Source: JAGLCW01 sp964427915
GTDB taxonomy: Bacteria; Caldisericota; Caldisericia; UBA6126
DNA length: 64,000 nucleotides
Direction of reading: 5' to 3'
NCBI GenBank assembly: GCA_964427915.1
Contig: CAYRWA010000001.1
Location: 62,001 to 126,000, forward strand
Shown here: positions 52,907 to 60,593 of the stretch, one piece after another
How positions within the stretch are numbered: the stretch's first letter is position 1
Layout: every line of letters begins with the position of its first letter
The notes under the pieces: generated by a model
Told to the model about the DNA's origin: nothing
Databases searched by the model: none
What the model saw: the letters and a program-made list of their open reading frames with translations, nothing else
Position numbers and translations under genes: made by a program

Positions 52907-53809
52907 TTACTTTGTGATGACGGGAGGAAAAATGGACTCAATTTCGTTGTACGATTCTATGTGAATAATAACATATTGATACTGGCTTTTTTGAGGATGA
53001 TACGAGATGAGCTTCTTTATATTCCCCCGGAAAGGGCCTTCTTCGATAATATACGCTGTCATATTCCTGGTAAAACCTGATTCTTCTTCTTTGTATTCTA
53101 TTTCAAACACGCGGGTTTTGATGTCATCTATAACTACCGTTTCTTCTAGATCGGTATAGGCAATACTCAAATCTTTATAAAACGTATCGATAATCATCAT
53201 CTCGTCTTGGAAGGCTAAGTCAAACCGTATCAAAGAATCCCCTGGATCAATGGTCTCGTTCCAGTTGCCATAAGAATCTAACGACCATCCTGTCATGCCA
53301 ATTTGAACAATTTCTATGGGAGATTTTTTTTGATCTAGGCCTATCTCATATCCCTTAATGTGTACAGATAGTTCCATAGGTATTGATTCCACCACAGCAG
53401 ACTGCAGAATCTCCTCTTCAGAATTTCCAATTTCAATTCGATACACCAGCGAATAAGGCTCTTCGATCTCGCTTTCCAAAAACCCTAAAGGGTGTATGGA
53501 TTCAAGGAAAAAATCTCGATGATTCATGCCTTTGTCTAGCAAAACATCATCTTGAAAAAAATTCCATCTCTTTCCTCCCTCAATTTCTACATGAACCGGG
53601 CTGGTATTGATACCATCAACAGAGTAAGCTCCTTTTTGATTGGTGGTAGTTTGTATAGAAGAATTGAAGACAATGGGGATATTGGGTAAGGGCTCTCCAG
53701 AATAATTTTCATATACATATCCTTGTATTTGATACGAAGAAGAGCACCCCATACAAACAGAAAAAAACAATAGCAAAAGTAGCAACGTAGAAAAAACTTT
53801 CTTGCCCAA
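52907..53809 (-). CDS. Lipoprotein with carboxypeptidase-regulatory-like domain
   Basis: The 300-residue protein begins with a lipoprotein signal (LLFFSVCMGC, Cys about 22, followed by SSS). Residues about 28-100 resemble a carboxypeptidase regulatory-like/Ig fold (IQGYVYENYSGEPLPNIPIVFNSS, TTNQKGAYSVDGI). The rest is beta-rich without recognised motifs. It is the last gene of the minus-strand run that begins at 60489, 63 bases after phoU, and may be co-transcribed with it. Function unknown. Confidence 0.72.
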   Translation of the reverse strand: MGKKVFSTLLLLLLFFSVCMGCSSSYQIQGYVYENYSGEPLPNIPIVFNSSIQTTTNQKGAYSVDGINTSPVHVEIEGGKRWNFFQDDVLLDKGMNHRDFFLESIHPLGFLESEIEEPYSLVYRIEIGNSEEEILQSAVVESIPMELSVHIKGYEIGLDQKKSPIEIVQIGMTGWSLDSYGNWNETIDPGDSLIRFDLAFQDEMMIIDTFYKDLSIAYTDLEETVVIDDIKTRVFEIEYKEEESGFTRNMTAYIIEEGPFRGNIKKLISYHPQKSQYQYVIIHIESYNEIESIFPPVITK

Positions 53810-53872
53810 AGTATTACCTCGTTTTTATTCCATTGTATACGAGCGATCCCAGATGTCAATATACTATATGGG

Positions 53873-54526
53873 CTATAGGTTTTGGTGCTTTACTTCGGTT
53901 CCTTGGTGAATAAAAATGGCAGATTCAGAAATATTGGTAGCATGATCACCAATTCTCTCCAGATATCGACTAATCAATAAATAGTGAACACATATGGAAG
54001 CTCTATCTGGTTCTTTTGTAATCTGCTCAACAGAATCTCGAAATACTTTCCCGTTCAAATCATCTACTACTTGATCCTGGCGAAGTACATAGTAGGCAAG
54101 TTCAATATTTCCTTGAAGGAAGCTTTCGGCTGCACTTGCTAGCATGTTTTTTACTCGGTGAAAAAGAGTATCGATCCCAAAAAGATCGCAGCAATGTGGT
54201 TCTATTCCCGAGGTTGTTCGAACAATATTACAGCACAAATCACCAATTCTCTCCAAATCATTTACTGCCCGTAGGATTCCAATAACTTTCCGTAAATCGT
54301 TTGCTTCAGGTGCGTGAAGAGCTAATAGTTCCAAACCCTGTTTTTCAATCTTAAGTTCATAAGCATTCATTGTAGCATCCGCTCTCAAAATGTTTTCCAT
54401 TATTTCTGGATGAAAATTCATAAAATAATCCTCAGATTCTTTCAGAAGATCCAAGGACAAATGAATCATTTTCGAGATATCTTCTTGAATACTCAATAGA
54501 TATTGATCTTTTGTCATCGTTTTCAT
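53873..54526 (-). CDS. phoU: Phosphate transport system regulator PhoU
   Basis: PhoU links the phosphate transporter Pst to the PhoR/PhoP sensor pair. The 217-residue, all-helical protein consists of two PhoU repeats. Each carries the acidic metal-binding segments: LRKVIGILRAVNDLERIGDLC (about 78-98) and LLISRYLERIGDHATNISE (about 178-198). The ER-IGD pattern is diagnostic. GGAG precedes ATG 54526. It follows the sensor kinase gene by 72 bases. No pst transporter genes are nearby. Confidence 0.94.
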   Translation of the reverse strand: MKTMTKDQYLLSIQEDISKMIHLSLDLLKESEDYFMNFHPEIMENILRADATMNAYELKIEKQGLELLALHAPEANDLRKVIGILRAVNDLERIGDLCCNIVRTTSGIEPHCCDLFGIDTLFHRVKNMLASAAESFLQGNIELAYYVLRQDQVVDDLNGKVFRDSVEQITKEPDRASICVHYLLISRYLERIGDHATNISESAIFIHQGTEVKHQNL

Positions 54527-54598
54527 AGGTACGCTCCAAGATGATTGTATAATAGCAGTAGTATAGGAAAAGTTTATTAAGAAACCATAAAGACCATA

Positions 54599-55948
54599 TT
54601 AAGGCTTCGTTAAATTTGTTATAGGCACATGTATGATGAATTTCGATCCCGTACCCATTGAGCTTTCAACTTGGATAGACCCTTGGTGTAAAAGAATGAT
54701 ATGCTTTACAATGGACAAGCCAAGGCCAGACCCAGTTGTAAATTCTCCAGAATGAGATTTATCCACTCGATAAAATCGCTCAAATATCCTCTCTTTTTCC
54801 TGCTCGGGGATACCAAATCCTTGATCTTGTACAACAATGCAAACAGAATTGTCTTCTTCATAAGCAGTGACATGTATGGTGGTATTGTTTGGCGAATAGC
54901 GTATTGCATTTTCAATTAGATTACGAAACACTTGTAGTAGCAAGGATTCGTTTCCTTCTATTTCCAGTGTAGTGGGTTCTATGCAAAGCATTACACTTTG
55001 GTCTTTTTGTTGTGCCTCTTTCTGACAACTATTCCTTGCCTCTTCTAATACTCGGCGTAAAGGAAAAATCGTTTTCGTCATTTGGTTGGCGTTTTCCAGT
55101 CGAGACAGTATCAATAAATCATGGATAATGGTTGCCATTTTTTGAGCATTTTTCTCAATAATATGCAAGTATTTTTGTTGTCGTTTTAAAGGTAGCGTTT
55201 CCGACACCAATGTCTCCGAAAAACCAACAATAGCAGCAAGTGGACTTTTTAACTCATGGGAAACATTGGATACAAATTCAGTACGCACCTTCTCTAGTTT
55301 CCTCAAATGTGTTAAGTCTTGTAGTATAAGCAGATACTCTTCTTTGTCTTGGCGAACAATGAAGGTAGACAAAGGTAAAATCCGATAATACAAGTACCGC
55401 TTTCTTTCATGGTTTAAAACAAACTCCCCTTCGGCGGATATTTTTGTATCAATCACTTGATCAATTTGACCATGCAATGTATAACTTGCCAGCACTTCCC
55501 ACGTATGTTTTTTCGACACTAGCAGCGGATAGTTCAACATCTCTTCAATAGCCTCATTTGTGAATAAGATCGTACGCTCTTGATTAAAAATCAAGACTCC
55601 TTCTGTTAACTGGTTCATTAAGGATAAAGTAAACTGATTGGTAGACTCCAGTTGATGCGTCTTCTGCTTGTAAAAATCTATGATTTTTTGCCAACTGGAA
55701 AGCAAATCAATCTCATCAATACTAACAATCTCTTGCACATGTTTGGAAAAAAAAAGTTCTACTTTTTGCCAATACGATAAAGCAAACAGAATAGAAACAA
55801 CAACAGAGATAATAAACCCAGGGAGGATGATCGGGAAAAAAATTGTCCTATAGGATGCATCGGGATAACTTGCGAGAAGCAAAAGGGTGACTGCCAAAAG
55901 AGTGGCGAAGGAAGATAAAAGAGTAGTAAATAGTAATTTATGTCTCAT
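54599..55948 (-). CDS. PhoR-like sensor histidine kinase
   Basis: The kinase has two membrane segments in the first 60 residues (VTLLLLASY..., IILPGFIISVVVSILF), a linker and a PAS-type region (about 105-220). The H-box is FVSNVSHELKSPLAAIVGFSE, the N-box NLIENAIRYSPNNTT and the G-box DQGFGIPEQEKERIFERFYR with SGLGLSIV. I take ATG 55948 (449 aa) as start; a GTG ten codons upstream also fits but lies deeper in the regulator gene. The start overlaps the regulator's stop by 11 bases. PhoU downstream makes phosphate sensing likely, as in PhoPR systems. Confidence 0.9.
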   Translation of the reverse strand: MRHKLLFTTLLSSFATLLAVTLLLLASYPDASYRTIFFPIILPGFIISVVVSILFALSYWQKVELFFSKHVQEIVSIDEIDLLSSWQKIIDFYKQKTHQLESTNQFTLSLMNQLTEGVLIFNQERTILFTNEAIEEMLNYPLLVSKKHTWEVLASYTLHGQIDQVIDTKISAEGEFVLNHERKRYLYYRILPLSTFIVRQDKEEYLLILQDLTHLRKLEKVRTEFVSNVSHELKSPLAAIVGFSETLVSETLPLKRQQKYLHIIEKNAQKMATIIHDLLILSRLENANQMTKTIFPLRRVLEEARNSCQKEAQQKDQSVMLCIEPTTLEIEGNESLLLQVFRNLIENAIRYSPNNTTIHVTAYEEDNSVCIVVQDQGFGIPEQEKERIFERFYRVDKSHSGEFTTGSGLGLSIVKHIILLHQGSIQVESSMGTGSKFIIHVPITNLTKP

Positions 55949-56624
55949 GAACAGGTGGTTCAATCTTGTAACCAACACCGCGAACAGTTTGAACTAACGT
56001 AGAGGCAGACTGTAGCTTCTTGCGCAGAGAGGTTACGTGCACATCTATCACGCGCTGAATTACATACACTTCATTTTTCCATACACCATCCAGGATTTGT
56101 TCTCTTGATAAAACATTTCCAGCATGACTCGCTAAAAATACCAGAATGTCAAATTCCAACTGTGTTAAATCGAGGGGAGATTTATGTAGTAGTGCTTCTC
56201 TTCGATCTATATTCACATACAAATCTTCGTTGGGCCAATAAAAATCAGATTTTTGTTGCGACCGGGATAGGATTTTTTGCACCCTGGCAAGAAGAACTTT
56301 TGGACTGAAGGGTTTCGTGATATAGTCTTCTGCTCCTAACTCAAGGCCTTTGACAATATCAAGATCTTCACTTTTTGCTGATTCGATAAACACTGGAATA
56401 TGCTTAAACTGGCGTTCTTTTTTCATGAAGGTTAGTATTTCGAGGCCAGAAATTTCAGGTAACATCAGATCTAGAATCACAAGATCTATAGGGTGTGTTC
56501 TTAATAGTCGTATAGCCTCTGTACCAGTTTTTGCTAGTAAAACCTGATACCCTTCTTTCTCTAAATGAAACTGAATAAGTTCAAGTAAATCTTCGTTATC
56601 CTCCGTTAATAGAATAGTGCTCAT
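55938..56624 (-). CDS. OmpR-family response regulator, PhoP/PhoB-like
   Basis: The 228-residue regulator has a receiver domain (about 1-120) with the acidic pocket ED near 8-9, phospho-Asp in VILDLMLPE and the Lys in ITKPFSPK. A winged-helix DNA-binding domain (about 130-225) ends in VIQRVIDVHVTSLRKKL and TVRGVGYKIE. It pairs with the kinase next door and with phoU after it. Its start lies 29 bases inside the maf gene, so maf and this gene are transcribed together. Confidence 0.93.
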   Translation of the reverse strand: MSTILLTEDNEDLLELIQFHLEKEGYQVLLAKTGTEAIRLLRTHPIDLVILDLMLPEISGLEILTFMKKERQFKHIPVFIESAKSEDLDIVKGLELGAEDYITKPFSPKVLLARVQKILSRSQQKSDFYWPNEDLYVNIDRREALLHKSPLDLTQLEFDILVFLASHAGNVLSREQILDGVWKNEVYVIQRVIDVHVTSLRKKLQSASTLVQTVRGVGYKIEPPVHET

Positions 56625-57228
56625 ATAAAAGCTCCTTGCAAGTAACTCCTAGAGGTAGTATAACATGACAAAATGTTTCGACAGGAAATCCAACTACATT
56701 CCAAATGCTGCCTTCCACAGAAGAAATAAAAGAAGAGGGTACTTCTTGAATACCATAAGCACCAGCTTTATCAAAAGGTTTGCTCGTGGCAATATACGAT
56801 CGAATTTCTGATTCCTGAAGTGGTGAAAACGTCACTTTTGTTCTTTCTGAAAACCCGATTCGTCTTACAACCACATGGGATACAATCCGAAGAATGATCA
56901 CCGAACTCACTACGGTATGAGAAGTACCCGATAAGCTTTTTAACATAGAAAAAGCAGAAGCCTCATTGCGTGGTTTGCCTACAATATTTTCCGAAGTGGC
57001 AATAGCCGTATCGCAGGCAATGATCATGGCATCTTCCTCAAAGTCTGTTTGGAAAACGCAATTGGCCTTTATTTGTGCATTTTGGTGAGTAAAAAAATCA
57101 ATTTCATCGGGACGGTACTTCTTCGAATCTAGTTCTTCACAAGTTGGCCTTACAGAGCGATACAAAGGAAAGAGGAAGCGAAAAATCTCTTTTCTTCTGG
57201 CTGAATTGGAAGCAAGAATGAGGTCCAT
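56596..57228 (-). CDS. maf: Maf-like nucleoside triphosphate pyrophosphatase
   Basis: Maf proteins hydrolyse non-canonical or ordinary nucleotides (dTTP/UTP type) and are linked to septum inhibition. Residues 1-20 read MDLILASNSARRKEIFRFLF, the family opening. ACDTAIATSENIVGKPRN (about 74-91) carries the metal Asp and the K-P motif, and YIATSKPFDKAGAYGIQE the later D-K-AGAY motif. I choose ATG 57228. An upstream extension would lie within the preceding gene. The start overlaps that gene's stop by one base. It is followed by the PhoP-like regulator. Confidence 0.92.
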   Translation of the reverse strand: MDLILASNSARRKEIFRFLFPLYRSVRPTCEELDSKKYRPDEIDFFTHQNAQIKANCVFQTDFEEDAMIIACDTAIATSENIVGKPRNEASAFSMLKSLSGTSHTVVSSVIILRIVSHVVVRRIGFSERTKVTFSPLQESEIRSYIATSKPFDKAGAYGIQEVPSSFISSVEGSIWNVVGFPVETFCHVILPLGVTCKELLYEHYSINGG

Positions 57229-58295
57229 TAATCCGAGGGTGTGTGCAAGAAGGACTCCGCCATCACCCGTACAATAGGTACGGTAGAATGTGCAGCAAGT
57301 ACAATATAGGGTTGACCTGTTTCTTTCATATCTTGTAAGCAAGTAAAAACTTTTTGAAGCAATTGAGAAGAACTATGAACAGTAGTGTTTTGCAGATAAT
57401 CAAAGAGAATTTTTGCAGCCCTATCACTACCGACCAATCGAAGCCCTTCTAAGCATTGGGTAAGAACTATGGTAGTGTTGCCTTCTTGTAGCAGTCTTTT
57501 GCAAATAGAATCCTCAATAGCAGGCACATGTAAATTGGATAAAACTTGAACCCCAAGAATCACAAACTCGTCGTGCTGTGAAAAAAGTAGTTTTCGGAAA
57601 TAATCGAAACGGTCTGGTGGAATTTTTTGAATATCTAGTGACCCCATTGGATACGCAGATAAAAAACCTTTCAAATAAGAGGCATAGGCATTTTCAAAGG
57701 AAGAAAACTCCAGTGCTTGAAAGGGTACAGAAAAAGCATTTACCCAGGCTGCTTCAACATCCACTGAAAAAAGAGATTGTATCAACTCCATTCGTTCCAT
57801 AGTGGGGATCTCATTTTGATCTAACTCTGACTGCAAAAAAGAAAGAGATCGCGAATCTCGCAGTTCTCGAATCAAATAATGAAACATAGCCGGAATTGTA
57901 GCATCGTTCGATAGGACTATATTCGACGCAGAGTGGTCATAAGAAGGAAGACGCACAATGTCTTGGTGATACAAGTCTGTAAGATGTTCAAAAATGGAAG
58001 GTTCAAAAAGGATATCGGAAAAACGACGAAACGTATCCGAATTCCGGTGAATGGTTGAAAGTTTTTTAGTAAGCAATTGAAACAAAAAAGTAGGATCCGT
58101 CTTTAAAAAGGAAGCGACAATACTTTCTTTTTGAATTGTGCCACTGCGCAAGTAAGAAACGAACTTGTTTTCAATCTTACTTTCTTTTCTGGGCTTTCGA
58201 AACCATAGTAACTGAAGGATGATTGCAAAGATCATTAAAAAAATACTTACAACAAGAGGCAAATATTCCATTAGAAAAGCAAACTGTGTAGTCAA
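57228..58295 (-). CDS. Membrane-anchored HEAT-like repeat protein
   Basis: The 355-residue protein has an N-terminal membrane helix (about 9-31, EYLPLVVSIFLMIFAIILQL) and a long helical body. The C-terminal half (about 240-350) has HEAT-like helix pairs (HDEFVILGVQVLSNLHVPAIEDSIC, TQCLEGLRLVGSDRAAKILFDYL, HSTVPIVRVMAESFLH). HEAT-type repeats bind proteins. It lies 17 bases after a receiver-domain protein gene and is coupled to maf by TAATG. It may help that regulator signal at the membrane, but this is inference only. Confidence 0.7.
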   Translation of the reverse strand: MTTQFAFLMEYLPLVVSIFLMIFAIILQLLWFRKPRKESKIENKFVSYLRSGTIQKESIVASFLKTDPTFLFQLLTKKLSTIHRNSDTFRRFSDILFEPSIFEHLTDLYHQDIVRLPSYDHSASNIVLSNDATIPAMFHYLIRELRDSRSLSFLQSELDQNEIPTMERMELIQSLFSVDVEAAWVNAFSVPFQALEFSSFENAYASYLKGFLSAYPMGSLDIQKIPPDRFDYFRKLLFSQHDEFVILGVQVLSNLHVPAIEDSICKRLLQEGNTTIVLTQCLEGLRLVGSDRAAKILFDYLQNTTVHSSSQLLQKVFTCLQDMKETGQPYIVLAAHSTVPIVRVMAESFLHTPSD

Positions 58296-58312
58296 GCCTT
58301 ATTCTCCAATAG

Positions 58313-59095
58313 TTAATCTAAAAATAACTTCATGAATGCTTCTGCTGAAAGATTCTTTCGACTTTGCTTTGGATAAACAAGTATTTTTAGGTCTGCCTTA
58401 TCTCGATTGTTTTGTTTGAATAACTGAATTAGATTTTTACAATACTTTTCCAGTTCAGGATTGGTTGTAAACAATACAAAGTGATCACCGTTTTCAGTGT
58501 TGGAAGTAAAAATGAAGTGGCCGTTATCTCTTTCGCGAAGACTCAGGGTAACTGCTAACAAAAAATCCTCTTGAATGGACTGCGCAGCAGAATCATCATC
58601 ATTGACAATCTGTATTTTCAAGACATGAAACTCAATATCTTTTTGAATCCAGTCTGCCAATTTGAGGGTCGCTGCCTTACGGGGATATCTTAAAATAAGA
58701 GTACTTTGTGGAACTTCATCCTTTTTTTTGATCAAACGATGAATTCGAATTTCAAGCTCTTCAAAATCAAAAGGCTTTACAAGATAATCATCTGCTCCAA
58801 CCTTAAATCCTCTTATTTTATCTTCGGTTTGTGTTCGGGCTGTTAAGAAGATAATTGGAATGTTTTTCGTATCCTCGTTTTCTTTTAGCTTAGCTGCCAC
58901 CTGAAAGCCATCCATTTCTGGCATCATAACGTCAAGCAAAATTAAATCAGGCTTTTTTGTATTGGCGATTTCTAAAGCTTTTATGGGACTAGATGTTTGT
59001 TCCACCTGGTAGTGCTTCATTTTTAAATGCAAGGTAAGCAGGGAAAGGATATCTGGTTCATCATCTACAATCAGGATTTTGGTGATATTAGACAT
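58313..59095 (-). CDS. Response regulator with degenerate GGDEF-like C-terminal domain
   Basis: Residues 1-125 form a receiver with IVDDEPD, phospho-Asp in LILLDVMMPEMDGFQ and Lys in YLVKPFDFEELE. The C-terminal 125 residues are unlike a DNA-binding domain. They read like a worn GGDEF fold: LKIQIVNDDDSAAQ near 160, then HFIFTSNTENGDHFVLFTTN near 200 in place of RYGGDEF, and a final helix. The GG and the catalytic Glu are not kept, so it is probably not a cyclase. It lies between a ferredoxin gene and the HEAT-like gene, both within 17 bases. Output unknown. Confidence 0.8.
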   Translation of the reverse strand: MSNITKILIVDDEPDILSLLTLHLKMKHYQVEQTSSPIKALEIANTKKPDLILLDVMMPEMDGFQVAAKLKENEDTKNIPIIFLTARTQTEDKIRGFKVGADDYLVKPFDFEELEIRIHRLIKKKDEVPQSTLILRYPRKAATLKLADWIQKDIEFHVLKIQIVNDDDSAAQSIQEDFLLAVTLSLRERDNGHFIFTSNTENGDHFVLFTTNPELEKYCKNLIQLFKQNNRDKADLKILVYPKQSRKNLSAEAFMKLFLD

Positions 59096-59112
59096 TGGAT
59101 TGTTTCAAGCCT

Positions 59113-59322
59113 CTACTTCCAAATTTCAATACAGGTATCGGGGCAAATAAGGGCACAAGACGTGCATGCAGTGCACTTGCTCATATCTTCTTCTTTGATA
59201 GTTGCAGGATGATAGCCAGATTGGTTGATGTCATTTTTCAAGGCAATAATCTTCACCGGACAAACTTCAACACACAAAGAACAACCTTTGCATAAATCTT
59301 CATTAAATACAACTTTGGGCAT
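59113..59322 (-). CDS. 2[4Fe-4S] ferredoxin, KorD/PorD-like
   Basis: The 69-residue protein carries two cluster sites: CKGCSLCVEVCPVKII (about 11-26) and CTACTSCALICPDTC (about 50-64). The phrase NQSGYHPATI between them is typical of the delta subunit of 2-oxoacid:ferredoxin oxidoreductases. No alpha, beta or gamma subunit gene is near. It lies nine bases after the acyl-CoA dehydrogenase gene. It could therefore act as a free electron carrier for that dehydrogenase or ETF, or belong to a remote oxidoreductase. Confidence 0.88.
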   Translation of the reverse strand: MPKVVFNEDLCKGCSLCVEVCPVKIIALKNDINQSGYHPATIKEEDMSKCTACTSCALICPDTCIEIWK

Positions 59323-59331
59323 AACTCCTCC

Positions 59332-60489
59332 TTATTTCGATAATTCTCGAACTAATTCTTGGGCTACTACAATTCGTTGGATTTGGTTTGTACCTTCATA
59401 AATCTGAGTAATTTTTGCATCTCGGCACATTTTCTCTACGGGATAATCTTTCATATATCCATATCCACCCATCACTTGTATGGCATCCAAGGTAACTTTT
59501 ACAGCAACGTCTGAAGCAAAATATTTCGCCATAGCAGAACACTTGCCAATTTTCTTTTCGCCAGCATCAACGGTAGCTGCAGAATTGTACACGAGAGATC
59601 GTGCGGCTTCAATTTGTGTTGCCATATCAGCTAGCATAAATTTGACTGCTTGTTGTGCTACAATCGGTTGACCAAATTGTATTCTTTTTGTTGCGTAATG
59701 CAATGATTCTTCAAAGGCTCCTTGTGCAATACCCAAAGCCTGTGCCCCAACACCCGTTCGGGAATGATCAAAGTTATCCATGGCAATTAAAAAACCACGT
59801 CCAGGAGCTCCTAATTTGTTTTCTTCAGGGATAAAAACATCGTCAAATAAAAGGTCGCAGGTGTGGGTCGCACGGATGCCCATTTTTTTTTCTTTGTCAC
59901 CAAAATGAAACCCTTTCCATCCCTTTTCAACAATAAAAGCTGTTATGCCTCGAATCCCCTTTTTTGGGTTTATGGTTGCCAAAACTACATAAACATCTGC
60001 TATCGATCCATTGGTGATGAAAATTTTTGTTCCATTTAATCGGTATCCACCGTCGCAGGGAGTTGCCGTAGTTTTGATGGCGGATGCATCAGATCCTGCT
60101 TCTGCTTCAGTAAGGGCAAAAGCAGCAAGGTATTCACCGGTTGCTATTTTTGGTAAATACTTCTTTTTTTGATCCTCTGTACCCCACTTCACAATAGGAT
60201 AAGAACCAAGTGCATTTACGGAATAGGCACAGCTAACTCCGCCGCATACTCTAGAAAATTCTTCTTGGACGAGGCAAAGCTCCGTTACACCCATCTCCAT
60301 ACCATCGTATTCTTTCGGAATGAAGATACGCATAAAATCCAATCGACCCATTTCTTTAATTAAGTCAACAGGACATTCATCTTTCTCGTCCAATTCAGCT
60401 CGAAGAGGTTTAATTCTTTCTTCTGCAAATCGCCGGGCAGCATTACGCAATACTTCTTGTTCATGACTCCAAAAATATTTCATACTCAT
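59332..60489 (-). CDS. Acyl-CoA dehydrogenase
   Basis: The 385-residue FAD enzyme oxidises acyl-CoA to enoyl-CoA. It shows the N-terminal helical domain, FALTEAEAGSDASAIKT (about 125-141), KIFITNGSIADVYVV, GFLIAMDNFDHSRTGVGAQALG and QVMGGYGYMKDYPVEKMCRD. The catalytic Glu is in KITQIYEGTNQIQR (about 366). I start at 60489; a Met two codons later is equally possible and neither has a strong ribosome binding site. Substrate may be butyryl-, isovaleryl- or glutaryl-type. It is followed by a ferredoxin gene; the ETF at 1572-3550 is a likely electron partner. Confidence 0.92.
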   Translation of the reverse strand: MSMKYFWSHEQEVLRNAARRFAEERIKPLRAELDEKDECPVDLIKEMGRLDFMRIFIPKEYDGMEMGVTELCLVQEEFSRVCGGVSCAYSVNALGSYPIVKWGTEDQKKKYLPKIATGEYLAAFALTEAEAGSDASAIKTTATPCDGGYRLNGTKIFITNGSIADVYVVLATINPKKGIRGITAFIVEKGWKGFHFGDKEKKMGIRATHTCDLLFDDVFIPEENKLGAPGRGFLIAMDNFDHSRTGVGAQALGIAQGAFEESLHYATKRIQFGQPIVAQQAVKFMLADMATQIEAARSLVYNSAATVDAGEKKIGKCSAMAKYFASDVAVKVTLDAIQVMGGYGYMKDYPVEKMCRDAKITQIYEGTNQIQRIVVAQELVRELSK

Positions 60490-60537
60490 GATTGTACGAA
60501 TTCTCGAAACGGTTTCAATATGGGAACGTATTTGATA

Positions 60538-60549
60538 ATTTGTACAAAT
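60538..60549. promoter_or_regulatory. Palindrome between divergent acyl-CoA dehydrogenase and ricT genes
   Basis: ATTTGTACAAAT is a perfect 12-base palindrome within the 104-base divergent gap. It overlaps the -35 region of the candidate ricT promoter. It could be an operator for a TetR- or similar regulator. Confidence 0.4.
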
Positions 60550-60567
60550 CAATTCATGTTATATACT
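60540..60567 (+). promoter_or_regulatory. Putative promoter of ricT
   Basis: TTGTAC (60540-60545) and TATACT (60562-60567) are separated by 16 bases. An AAGGAG site at 60582-60587 follows, just before ATG 60594. Confidence 0.45.
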
Positions 60568-60593
60568 TGTTAGAGACAATGAAGGAGTTGTAT

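Noticed and set aside
56105..58000. Small plus-strand frames opposite the regulator and HEAT genes
   Set aside because: They have no good start sites and lie opposite well-supported coding sequence.
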